NCBI GenBank assembly: GCA_035287045.1
Contig: DATECF010000024.1
Coordinates: 1 to 64,000, forward strand
Reading direction: 5' to 3'
Source of the DNA: JACPAP01 sp035287045
GTDB lineage: Bacteria > Gemmatimonadota > Gemmatimonadetes > Gemmatimonadales > GWC2-71-9
Length of the DNA: 64,000 nt
Positions 50,986 through 59,547 of the stretch are shown here, in pieces. Within the stretch, counting starts at the first letter, position 1. Each line of letters starts with the position of its first letter. A program made the translations under genes and the position numbers. The notes under the pieces are model-generated. The model ran no database searches, had not been told where the DNA came from, and saw only the letters and a program-made list of their open reading frames with translations.

Positions 50986-52448
50986 CCGCCCGCCGACCCC
51001 GTGAGCCCCGCCCTCCTCGCGAGCGCGAGATCTTCTGCAACCGGACGCTCAACCTGCGTTCCATCCGGGCCATCGGCTACGACATGGACTACACGCTGGT
51101 GCACTACCGGGTGGAGGAGTGGGAGCGGCGGGCCTACGAGTACATGCAGCGGAAGCTATTGGATCAGGGCTGGCCGGTGAGCGAGCTGGGGTTCGATCCC
51201 CAGATCATGATCCGGGGCCTGATCCTGGATCTCCAGCTGGGCAACGTGCTCAAGGCGAACCGGTTCGGCTACATCAAGCGGGCCTATCACGGCACCCGCC
51301 AGATGGACTTCGAGGAGCAGCGCGCGATGTACGCGCGCACCATCGTGGACCTCGCGGAAGACCGCTGGGTGTTTCTCAACACCCTGTTCACCCTGTCCGA
51401 AGGATGCATGTACGCACAGCTGGTGGACCTGCTGGACCGGCGCGAGCTGCCCGACGTGGTCGGCTACGACGGCCTGTATCGGCGGGTGCGAACGTCCATT
51501 GATGAGGCGCACGTCGAGGGCCAGCTCAAGGCGGAGATTCTGGCGCAGCCGGATCGCTTCGTGGAGCCCGATCCCGAGGCAGCGCTGGCACTGCTGGACC
51601 AGAAGCGGGCTGGCAAGAAGCTGCTGCTGATCACCAATTCCGATTGGGGCTACACTGACGCCCTCATGCACCACGGGTTCGATGCCCACCTGCCGCGGGG
51701 CCTCACCTGGCGCGACCTGTTCGACGTGGTGATCGTGTCGGCTCGGAAGCCGGCCTTTTTCGAAGCCCACAGCCCGGTGTTCGAGGTGGTCGAGGAGTCC
51801 GGCCTGCTCAAGCCGGTGCGCGCCCTGCGGGACGGCGGCGTCTTTCTTGGCGGCAACGCCTCGCTGGTGGAGGACCACCTGGGCGTGTCGGGCGACCAGA
51901 TCCTGTACGTGGGGGATCATCTCCACGCCGACGTCCACGTGTCCAAGAACCTGTTGCGCTGGCGGACCGCCATTGTGCTGCGTGAGCTGGAGGCGGAGGT
52001 GGCGGCGCTGGCGGGGTTCCGGCCGCAGCAGGATCAGCTGGCGGGCCTCATGGACGAGAAGGAAAAGCTGGAGTTCGACTACTGCCAGCTCCGCATCCGG
52101 CTTCAGCGGAAGCGGGGGGAGTACGGACCGCAGCCGCGCGAGAACGCCGCCACGCTGGAGAAACAGATCGGGGATCTGCGGGCCCGGATCTCGGCGTTGG
52201 ATGAGCGAATCGCGCCGCTGGCCTCGGCCGCGGGCACCGCCAGCAATCCGCGCTGGGGCCTGCTCATGCGGGCGGGGAACGACAAGAGCTATTTGACCAG
52301 GCAAGTGGAGCGGTACGCGGACATCTACATGTCACGGGTGTCGAATTTCCTGTTCCAGACGCCACATGCATATCTGCGCTCGCCGCGGGGGAGTTTGCCC
52401 CACGATCCCGACATCCCGGCTATGAGGGCGGCTACGGAGCAGGACTAG
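50982..52448 (+). CDS. HAD-superfamily 5'-nucleotidase (IMP-GMP specific type)
   Basis: A 488-residue enzyme of the cytosolic purine 5'-nucleotidase family. The HAD nucleophile motif IGYDMDYTLV lies at about residues 31-40 (Asp34, Asp36). Later HAD motifs are LLLITNSDWGY, SARKPAFF and ILYVGDHLHADV. A coiled-coil-like stretch lies near residues 350-420. The GTG at 50982 overlaps thiD. It likely dephosphorylates IMP/GMP, linking purine turnover to the nucleoside phosphorylase at 62 kb (inference). Confidence 0.85.
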   Translation: MTARRPREPRPPREREIFCNRTLNLRSIRAIGYDMDYTLVHYRVEEWERRAYEYMQRKLLDQGWPVSELGFDPQIMIRGLILDLQLGNVLKANRFGYIKRAYHGTRQMDFEEQRAMYARTIVDLAEDRWVFLNTLFTLSEGCMYAQLVDLLDRRELPDVVGYDGLYRRVRTSIDEAHVEGQLKAEILAQPDRFVEPDPEAALALLDQKRAGKKLLLITNSDWGYTDALMHHGFDAHLPRGLTWRDLFDVVIVSARKPAFFEAHSPVFEVVEESGLLKPVRALRDGGVFLGGNASLVEDHLGVSGDQILYVGDHLHADVHVSKNLLRWRTAIVLRELEAEVAALAGFRPQQDQLAGLMDEKEKLEFDYCQLRIRLQRKRGEYGPQPRENAATLEKQIGDLRARISALDERIAPLASAAGTASNPRWGLLMRAGNDKSYLTRQVERYADIYMSRVSNFLFQTPHAYLRSPRGSLPHDPDIPAMRAATEQD

Positions 52449-52556
52449 TCGACCACGTTCTTCCTGTGTACTTCTTCTTCGGCCTCCCCAGAAAGACGTC
52501 GAGACCACCGGGCCAAGTACCAAGCTTCACCCAGAACCGGCGATACCTTTGTCCTC

Positions 52557-54116
52557 ATGCGACCACTGTTTGCGGTTCTCACCCTTGTCCAGCTGGTCGG
52601 CTGGCCGGTTCCCGCCGGCGCGCAGAGGAAGCCGCCGCCGGCGCTCGACCCCATCACCTACACGGTGACCATCGCGGACCCCGAGAGGCACCTCGCACGG
52701 GTTGAAGCCTCGATCCCCGCCAACGGGCGCGCGGCGTTGGAGTTGATGATGCCGGTGTGGTCTCCCGGCTTCTACCGGGTCGAGGACTACGCCGGCCGAG
52801 TCCGCGACCTCGCCGCTCGGGCTTTGGACGGCACTCCGCTCGGGATCGAGCAATCCCAGCCCAATCGTTGGACCGTGCGGCCCCGGGGGAAGCCCGTGGT
52901 GCTGGTCTCGTACCAGGTGGTGTGCGAGCAGCGATCCGTCACCACCAACTGGGTGGGCGACAGTCTGGCCGTCCTGAACGGCGCGCCGACCTTCCTGACA
53001 TTGGTAGAAACCGCCTCGCGCCCTCGCGAAGTGCGGTTGGTCCTGCCCACGGGATGGACCGCCGTGACCGCGCTCGACGTCGCCCTGGACAGCCAGGCGC
53101 TGCACTACAGCGCGCCTGATTACGACGCACTGGTAGACGCGCCCATTTTGGCCGGGTATCCGTCGGTGCACCAATTCGCCGTGGATAGCAGCGTGCACTA
53201 TCTGGTGGACGTTGGGGAAAAGGGTGACTGGGACGGGGCGCGAGCGGCGGGGGATCTGAGGCGGATAGCCCTGGTTACGACCCGGTTGTGGGGCGGTCTG
53301 CCGTTCCGGCGCTACCACTTCCTGAATGTGTTTCGGCGAGGTGGAGGGGGGTTGGAGCACGCCGCCTCGTCGTTGCTTACCACCAACGCCGCCCGCGTGG
53401 CGACGCCCGAAGGGTATCGCGGCTGGCTGGAGTTCGTGAGCCACGAGTATTTCCACGCGTTCAATGTCAAGCGGCTCAGGCCGGTGGAGCTTGGGCCGTT
53501 CGACTACGAGCGCCCGCCGCGCACCGGCAGTCTCTGGATGGCGGAGGGGTTTACCTCCTATTACGGCAACCTTGCGCTGCCGCGCGCGGGCATCGGAGAC
53601 GCCACGGCATATCTCGCCTCACTCTCTTCCGCAATTCGGCAGCTGCAGCGGCAGCCGGGCCGCCGGATCCAGACCGTCGAGCAATCCTCTCGCGACGTGT
53701 GGATCAACAGTCTCTCAGGCGTCAACCCGGACTCCACCACGGTCAGCTACTACGTCAAAGGCGAGGTGATCGCCTTCCTGCTGGACGCCCGCCTGCGACA
53801 CGCCACCGAGGGCCGGCGGAGCCTGGATGACCTGATGCGGCTGGCCTATCAGCGGTATTCGGGTGCTCGCGGGTACACCGCGCTGGAGTTCCAGCAGACC
53901 GCTGCCGAGGTGGCGGGCATGAGCCTCGCCCGGTGGTTCCGGACGGCCACCGCCTCGACGGAGGAATTGGACTACTCCGAGGCGCTGGAGTGGTTTGGCC
54001 TGCGGTTTGGGGGAAGCGGGGATCCGGCATCCGAATGGACGCTGGAGGTGCGGCCGGACGCATCCCCGGAGCAGCAGCGGCATCTGCGCGAGTGGCTCTG
54101 GCAAGGAAACACGTGA
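52557..54116 (+). CDS. Secreted M61 family peptidase
   Basis: A 519-residue metallopeptidase of the glycyl aminopeptidase family with a signal peptide (FAVLTLVQLVGWPVPAGAQ). The N-terminal beta domain has LELMMPVWSPGFYRVEDYA; the zinc motif is FVSHEYFHAFNVKRLRP with the third ligand Glu in WMAEGFTSYYGN. Many family members carry a C-terminal PDZ domain; here only a short beta-rich tail follows, so the PDZ seems absent or reduced. It is not in an operon. Confidence 0.87.
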   Translation: MRPLFAVLTLVQLVGWPVPAGAQRKPPPALDPITYTVTIADPERHLARVEASIPANGRAALELMMPVWSPGFYRVEDYAGRVRDLAARALDGTPLGIEQSQPNRWTVRPRGKPVVLVSYQVVCEQRSVTTNWVGDSLAVLNGAPTFLTLVETASRPREVRLVLPTGWTAVTALDVALDSQALHYSAPDYDALVDAPILAGYPSVHQFAVDSSVHYLVDVGEKGDWDGARAAGDLRRIALVTTRLWGGLPFRRYHFLNVFRRGGGGLEHAASSLLTTNAARVATPEGYRGWLEFVSHEYFHAFNVKRLRPVELGPFDYERPPRTGSLWMAEGFTSYYGNLALPRAGIGDATAYLASLSSAIRQLQRQPGRRIQTVEQSSRDVWINSLSGVNPDSTTVSYYVKGEVIAFLLDARLRHATEGRRSLDDLMRLAYQRYSGARGYTALEFQQTAAEVAGMSLARWFRTATASTEELDYSEALEWFGLRFGGSGDPASEWTLEVRPDASPEQQRHLREWLWQGNT

Positions 54117-54155
54117 CGCGACGACCTGCTTCCTGGGAGCTGACTCTGACGCTCT

Positions 54156-54560
54156 TCAGCCGGCGTGCATTCTCCCCGGCCGCATCCAGATCAGTGCCCC
54201 GAGGCCAAATCCGCCGAGCGCGATCAGGAGCAACAGATCGCGGGTGAGGAACCAGAACACGCCCCCGATGGCCGCGGTGGCTTCGGCCAGGGCCCAGAGC
54301 ACGATGGCGCGTGGGGCCTGCGCCATCCACCACGCGTCCGGGTCTTCCCCGGTGCGCAGCGGCTCCACCTGCGCCGTCACCAGCTTCATGAGCACGGCCA
54401 TGGTGAGGATCTCGGCGCCGGCCGCGGCGCGGAGCACCGTGGTGAGTTGGGGTGCCGCAGGGGGCGAGAGCCGGGACAGCACCACCAATACGCCGAGGAT
54501 GAGCATCGCGCTCAGCGTGAGCGCGGCGTGGAGGACCCGGGCGGTGCTGGGGACCGTCAC
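54156..54560 (-). CDS. Small integral membrane protein
   Basis: A 134-residue protein with four predicted transmembrane helices (ALTLSAMLILGVLVVLS, LRAAAGAEILTMAVLMKLV, AIVLWALAEATAAIGGVFW and DLLLLIALGGFGLGALIW). Function unknown; it is not recognised. It is the second gene after the M48 peptidase on the same strand, ten bases apart, so they are likely co-transcribed. Confidence 0.65.
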   Translation of the reverse strand: MTVPSTARVLHAALTLSAMLILGVLVVLSRLSPPAAPQLTTVLRAAAGAEILTMAVLMKLVTAQVEPLRTGEDPDAWWMAQAPRAIVLWALAEATAAIGGVFWFLTRDLLLLIALGGFGLGALIWMRPGRMHAG

Positions 54561-54570
54561 CGCCGCGCCG

Positions 54571-56001
54571 TCACGGCAGCGGCCCGCCCACGATCCGCTT
54601 GATGAGCTGGCCGGCGGCGAACCGCGCGCCCGGATCCACCTGATTGACGCGACCCACCGCCGCCACGTCCACCTGCGACGGGAACCGCTGGTGGAATTGC
54701 TCCAGCGTCATGGCGCGGTCGGCCCGGACGATCGCGATCTTGAGCGGCTGGACCGCGAGCGCCGCGGGGTCCGTCAGGCGCTGGAAGCTCTGGATCGAGG
54801 CGCGCGCCGGGCCCTGGTAGGCCGGCCAGCTCGCCTGGGCGGCGTACGCCAGCAGCCGATAGGTCATGTTGCCGTACCGGATGGCGGTGACCTGCCCGGC
54901 GAGCGTCGCCTGCTGCGTGGTCGCCTGGAAGCTCGCCGTGGCCGCCGGGAGGCCGCCCACGCTCTGGCTCGAGATCGTGCCCGAAGTGATCCCCTCCTGC
55001 GTCAGGAACGTCCGCACGGCGGCGTCGGGTGTGGACTCGCCGACGACGGTGAGCTGCATCAGCCCGTCCTGCTGGGGACTCTGGGCCAGCACCGCGCTCT
55101 TCTGGTTGCTGGTCTTCCAACCTTCAGGAAACCGGACCTGGAAGCGCAGATCCGGGTGGAGAAACAGTCCGTCCCGGAAGAACCCTTCCCGGGGATTGGG
55201 GTCGAAGGTCATGCCGTCGAGCCGCCGCAAGTACTCGTCCCGCCGGACCAGGCGGCCGGAGAAATCCTGCGGCAGCTGGGCGATGAGCTCCGCCAGGTGC
55301 TGCTGGCGGTTCTCGGGATTGGGGTGGGTGGAAAGCCACTGGGGGAGCCGATCGCCGCCCGCCGCCTGGCTCACCCGGTCCAGCATCGCGAACACCTTGG
55401 GCATCTCGCGTGGATCGTAGCCGGCGCGGTACATGTACCGGAGGCCCAACTCGTCCGCCTGCGTCTCGTCGCCCCGGCTGAAGCTCAGGAACATCAGCCC
55501 TAAGCCCGCCTGGGCCAGCCCGGCGAAATCCTGGAACTTAGGCACCAGGATCATCCCGGCTACGAGCCCCACCTGGGCGAGTTGCTGCTGGGTCATCTGG
55601 CGGGCCCCGTGGCGCGCGGTTACGTGCCCCAGCTCGTGCCCCATGACCCCTATCAGCTCGGCTTCCGAGTTGAAGTGCGCCAGGATCCCGCGGGTCACGT
55701 AATTGAAGCCGCCCGGGAGGGCGAACGCATTGACCACGGGGTCGTCCAGCACCCGGAAGGTCCACGGGAGGTTGGGCCGCTCGGACTGGGCGGCCAGTCG
55801 CTCACCCAGGCCACGGACGTAGACCTGGAGGGCTGAATCAGGGTAGAGACCGTAAGCGCCGACGATGTCCGGGTCGGCATTCTGACCCATGCCGATCTCC
55901 TGGCCCTCGGAGACCAGCATCAACTCGCGCTGGCCGGTGGCCGGGTTCACGGCGCAGCCGGTGGCAGCGACGAGCACCGCCGGAAGGAGGAATCGCGTCA
56001 T
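54571..56001 (-). CDS. M48 family metallopeptidase lipoprotein
   Basis: A 476-residue lipoprotein (lipobox AATGCAV). The zinc motif HELGH lies in IGVMGHELGHVTARHGARQ; the third ligand Glu is in GDETQADELGLRYM. These match the BepA/LoiP type of periplasmic M48 peptidases, which act in outer-membrane protein quality control. After the peptidase domain comes a beta-rich C-terminal domain (about residues 280-470) of unknown function. It is followed by the small membrane protein gene. Confidence 0.9.
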   Translation of the reverse strand: MTRFLLPAVLVAATGCAVNPATGQRELMLVSEGQEIGMGQNADPDIVGAYGLYPDSALQVYVRGLGERLAAQSERPNLPWTFRVLDDPVVNAFALPGGFNYVTRGILAHFNSEAELIGVMGHELGHVTARHGARQMTQQQLAQVGLVAGMILVPKFQDFAGLAQAGLGLMFLSFSRGDETQADELGLRYMYRAGYDPREMPKVFAMLDRVSQAAGGDRLPQWLSTHPNPENRQQHLAELIAQLPQDFSGRLVRRDEYLRRLDGMTFDPNPREGFFRDGLFLHPDLRFQVRFPEGWKTSNQKSAVLAQSPQQDGLMQLTVVGESTPDAAVRTFLTQEGITSGTISSQSVGGLPAATASFQATTQQATLAGQVTAIRYGNMTYRLLAYAAQASWPAYQGPARASIQSFQRLTDPAALAVQPLKIAIVRADRAMTLEQFHQRFPSQVDVAAVGRVNQVDPGARFAAGQLIKRIVGGPLP

Positions 56002-56082
56002 GTGACTATGCTACCACGCGCCACGGGCGGGCTGCAACCACTCGTTGGGATTCGATAGCCGACCTAGGCCCTCGTTCTTATC

Positions 56083-56769
56083 CTACTTCCGCCACTCGTA
56101 CCCCATCATGAGCGCGAACAGCTTGTTCACCGATTGTCCTCCGCGATCGGGCTCGGTGTCGCGCAGGCTCTCGCTGTACCGCCCCTCCGCAAACAACCGC
56201 CCGCTCGCCAAGCGAACGTGAAGGCGTGCCCGCACTTCCCCCGTGAAGTCCCATCTGTCGATCTCGTCCTCCAATGCCTGTATCGCAAGTGTGGGATCTC
56301 TGCATCCATCAACGTACGTTCCATCCGCGCGTGTGAAAAAGCGTCGACAGTGGATGATTCTTCCCATTGCGACCCCTCCACCAACGGAAACCCCGGCTGG
56401 AATTGTCGGGCGTTCAACCACCAGAAACCCAAGGAGCGGCACTTCGACGTACCGTATGTGAAACGTCGGTTCAGTTCGGTCAAACCCCTTCGCAGTCCAA
56501 GCGACTCCAGTTGACACCGCGAACCAAGGTCGCAGGGCTCTGGTGGCCGTGAACGCCGCACTGAGCGCCTGTCGGTTCTGATTTGAGGTCAGGCGGAAGC
56601 TGGGCACCCGTTGCTCGTACCAGGAAGTGGTGACACCAACTGACGCGCCCAGGTACGTTTGACCCACGGTGGTCGAGGGCGTCAGGAAGAGTCCCAGACA
56701 CAGCAGCGACTGCCGGACCCGCCGATTTCTGTTCGACGGCGACGGCGCGTCACGCATCTGAATGCGCAT
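56083..56769 (-). CDS. Outer-membrane beta-barrel protein
   Basis: A 228-residue protein with a signal-like start (SLLCLGLFLTPSTTVGQ) and amphipathic strands that fit a small PorT/OmpW-like barrel (YLGASVGVTTSWYEQ, FTGEVRARLHVRLASGRLFAEGRY), ending NKLFALMMGYEWRK. The start at 56769 follows a GGGGGAG site 11 bases upstream. The region is less GC-rich than the flanks (sampled lines about 50-55%). It follows the broken protease gene by about 30 bases. Confidence 0.7.
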   Translation of the reverse strand: MRIQMRDAPSPSNRNRRVRQSLLCLGLFLTPSTTVGQTYLGASVGVTTSWYEQRVPSFRLTSNQNRQALSAAFTATRALRPWFAVSTGVAWTAKGFDRTEPTFHIRYVEVPLLGFLVVERPTIPAGVSVGGGVAMGRIIHCRRFFTRADGTYVDGCRDPTLAIQALEDEIDRWDFTGEVRARLHVRLASGRLFAEGRYSESLRDTEPDRGGQSVNKLFALMMGYEWRK

Positions 56770-56799
56770 CAGGCCGGCAACTCCCCCGAGACCCAATGC

Positions 56800-58383
56800 T
56801 CAGCAATCCCAGGTGTCGGGATCGATCTCCACATAGATCTGGTCAGATCCTTGATCGTTGGCAGCGTCGGTGACGGTCAGGTACAGTGTGCCGTTCTGTT
56901 CAACTACACCGCTCACGGACGGGCCACTCCCCGTGAAGAGCCCCGACCACTGGTAGGCATAGGGTGGTGTACCACCAGAGACCATCGCTTCCCAGGTGCA
57001 CGACACACCCTCTGGGACCAGTGCCAACTGCGTGACGCCCACCGACAGCGGCGTGTTGCCCCGCACTTCGAAGTACCCCAGATCTGCTTCAATCTCCAAA
57101 ATGGGGCTGTACACCGAGAACTGTTCCGAGTCAACTGCCTTCCAATGGAGCCCGAGCACGGTTGCCTGCCCGGCACCATACTTGAAAATTAGGGCTCCGC
57201 TGTCGCCATCGACCGCTCCGTATCGCGCCGCGTCCTGGCAGTTTCTGCGGTGGTACGGCGTTGGATCGGTCCAACGGACGTCTATACAGGTTCTTACAAG
57301 CGTTCCCGTTGTCCAACCACCCTAAGCGCCGAGTTTATGCACGGTGATGCCTTCGGGAGGCCCATAGTCCTTGCCGACGATGGCGATCTTGGGGTTCGCC
57401 GCGTCGATGGTGATCGAACCGGTTGCCCCATACCCGTCTGGAGGAGTACCGATGGTGCGAGCAATGTATCCGAGATCGGAGCTCACTGTAGGAACCTTGA
57501 TAACGGCAGCGTCGCTGGCACGGCACAGGTCACCCCCGCAGGTTACGCCGTTAGGGTCATGAACCTCGAACCCGACCTCAATGGGTGAGCCCGTGCCCAC
57601 GGGCTGGTGTACCGTAGTCGAATCAAGAGCCCAATCAACGATGGTGCAATGTGAACTGGTCACGAGCGCATCCGTGCCCGCCCATTCGGCGAGGAACCCT
57701 AAGGTACAACCCCCATTCCCAAGCCGTATGGCGGTCCCGCCGAGAAGCGGTCGGACAGTATCCCTGAGGGTCCCCTCGACGCTCTGAGGCATCGACACAT
57801 GACGCCTAGCGTTGGCCTTCGAGCTGCCCAGTGTGGCTACACGAACCTGAACCGCCAGCGCGGGAACGCCGAGTTGCTGGAGGCCCTCCATGATGGCGGA
57901 ACGGCTTCGCTCATTGTCGATGCCCACCTCGACTCGGTTCTCACCCTCGTCCAAGTCCAGGAGTACCATGCCGTCGGGCCAGCGCTGGTAAATGCGATCA
58001 CGCCACACGCGAAGCTGCTCGAACGTGTAGTCTCCCTTCCGAACGACCACGTCAAGTGCAAGCGACGGGATATCGTAACGTAGCCGCTGCACCGTTGCCG
58101 CCAGTACCGTGCGGGTCGCCGGGGCCTGGGTCAGATCGGTCAGGATCGCCACCAAACGACCATCGTCGATGAAATAGCCCGCAAACTCGGGGATAACGTC
58201 ACTGACGTCCTTGAAATGTTGTTCGCGTGGGCGAACCGGCAGATCTTGCAAGGGTGTGGCGACATCAGACAAGTTGATTCCAGAGGCCGCCGGCCTGGCA
58301 ACTTCACCGCAGGCCATAGTCGCCGCAGTAACGCACGCGACGACGAGAGGTGCATAGCAGGCACGGATTGCGTCGTTCATCAA
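56800..58383 (-). pseudogene. Trypsin-like serine protease interrupted by an amber codon
   Basis: The gene reads open from an ATG at 58383 for 353 codons, then hits TAG at 57324-57322, and continues in the same frame for another 173 codons to the stop at 56800. The first part is a lipoprotein (AATMACGE) with the catalytic His in ALVTSSHCTI; the second part carries the Ser motif VDGDSGALIF and a small Ig-like C-terminal domain. The split falls in the conserved loop (VHKLGA-stop-GGWTTGT), which in relatives is KVGRTTGWT. So the upstream product lacks the catalytic Ser. Either a recent nonsense mutation or readthrough. Confidence 0.75.
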
Positions 58384-58746
58384 TCCCTCCTAAGCCCGGA
58401 AGCTCGCGTTGCTGGGTAGGCAGATTGCCAGAACAGCCCGACACAGAGTTCTGCCGTCCCATGCGCAGAATTCCGCAGATCCAGTGGGCTGTCAGGTGGT
58501 TGTACTGACCTCCATTGAAAATTCCGGCAAGAGGCGCGCCGTGGCGTCCGGGCAAGGCAAGTGCCTCACCGACCGCGGCTTGGCCAGCGCAGGGTGTTGT
58601 GCGGCTGCAACGAGTGTAGCGGCAATGAGTATGCCGTTGCGCCTCAATGCGGAGTTGCTACTCCTTAACTGACGCGAATTAGTGCCGGGGCGTCCCTGAC
58701 GCGCCCTCCGGAAATCCCTAGCGCGCGACCGGACCCCAGCCGAGCA
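58384..58746. other. Low-GC intergenic region
   Basis: About 360 bases between the protease and the HEAT genes. It contains one possible small secreted peptide reading frame (58492-58647, minus strand) described separately. Otherwise no gene or clear promoter is visible. Confidence 0.4.
58492..58647 (-). CDS. Possible small secreted peptide
   Basis: A 51-residue frame with a TTG start at 58647. The first 21 residues form a signal-peptide-like stretch (RRNGILIAATLVAAAQHPALA), followed by a short Pro/Arg/Thr-rich tail. AAGGAG lies 13 bases upstream, a little far. The frame continues past the stop for 33 more codons, so it may be a decayed longer gene. Low confidence. Confidence 0.25.
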   Translation of the reverse strand: MRRNGILIAATLVAAAQHPALAKPRSVRHLPCPDATARLLPEFSMEVSTTT

Positions 58747-59547
58747 TCAGCGCTTCGTGAGGAGTTCTTCGAAGAGAGCGATCGCCCGCGGGTCCTCGCT
58801 CTGGCCCAGCCAGAAGATGGCTTGCTTGCGCAGTCGGGGATCACGATTGGTACGCGCGATCTGGATCAAGGGCTCGACCCCGCCGCCCTGCCGAAGCTGT
58901 GACAGGGCGAAGATCGCGCTCTTCTTGACCTCGACATCGTCCTCTGGTCCCGTCACGATGTCCGTGAGCCCCTCCACCGCGGCGTCACCAGCCGCCTGTC
59001 CAAGCCAGAACACCGCTGACTTGCGTACGCCACGCGGGCGGGAGCCGTCACGCGCAAGCGTCAGCAGTTGCGGCCAGGTCTCGTGGTCCGCCAGGGCGAT
59101 TGGCAGGATCGCGCGTTCCGCGACCCGTCCCTTGCCTTCGCGCGCCACGGACAACAGGTACGCGACCGCGTCCGCGGGCTCCACCTCACCGAGATCGGTG
59201 ACCGCGTCCTGGCGGGCGCGCCACCGGCCGCCAACGTAGGTATCCAGGTCCACCGGTTGTCCGTTCCGCCGCTCCACCGCCACCCGCACCGGGCCGGGCT
59301 GGCACCAGGGCTCCCAATCGGAGGTGCTGCGGCTGGTCGAGATGTTGCGGCCATTCCCGCAGACACCCGGTCGTGCCTCGAAGCTGAACCGGACGTGCCC
59401 GTCGCGCACCGCGGCGACGCGGTCGGGCAGCGACTGGGCGAGGGCGGGCGAGCCCGGACGAGCGCAGACCAGCAGGATGCCGGCGATCCATCCGAGCCTT
59501 GTTCGACCGCGCTCGCCTACGCTCGACTTCGTTCGTCCGTCTTTCAT
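58747..59547 (-). CDS. HEAT-repeat protein, secreted
   Basis: A 266-residue protein with a signal-like start and HEAT repeats such as RKSAVFWLGQA, KKSAIFALSQL and RKQAIFWLGQSEDP. The KxAIFWLGQ pattern is shared with the upstream gene. The first 20 codons contain a decamer repeat. It starts overlapping the upstream gene by four bases (ATGA). Probably a protein-binding scaffold; partners unknown. Confidence 0.75.
   Translation of the reverse strand: MKDGRTKSSVGERGRTRLGWIAGILLVCARPGSPALAQSLPDRVAAVRDGHVRFSFEARPGVCGNGRNISTSRSTSDWEPWCQPGPVRVAVERRNGQPVDLDTYVGGRWRARQDAVTDLGEVEPADAVAYLLSVAREGKGRVAERAILPIALADHETWPQLLTLARDGSRPRGVRKSAVFWLGQAAGDAAVEGLTDIVTGPEDDVEVKKSAIFALSQLRQGGGVEPLIQIARTNRDPRLRKQAIFWLGQSEDPRAIALFEELLTKR
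59501..59540. repeat. Decamer tandem repeat in the HEAT gene start
   Basis: Period-10 units GTTCGACCGC, GCTCGCCTAC, GCTCGACTTC, GTTCGTCCGT, related to the array at 48391. It encodes the Arg/Gly/Ser/Thr-rich N terminus of the protein. Confidence 0.45.
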
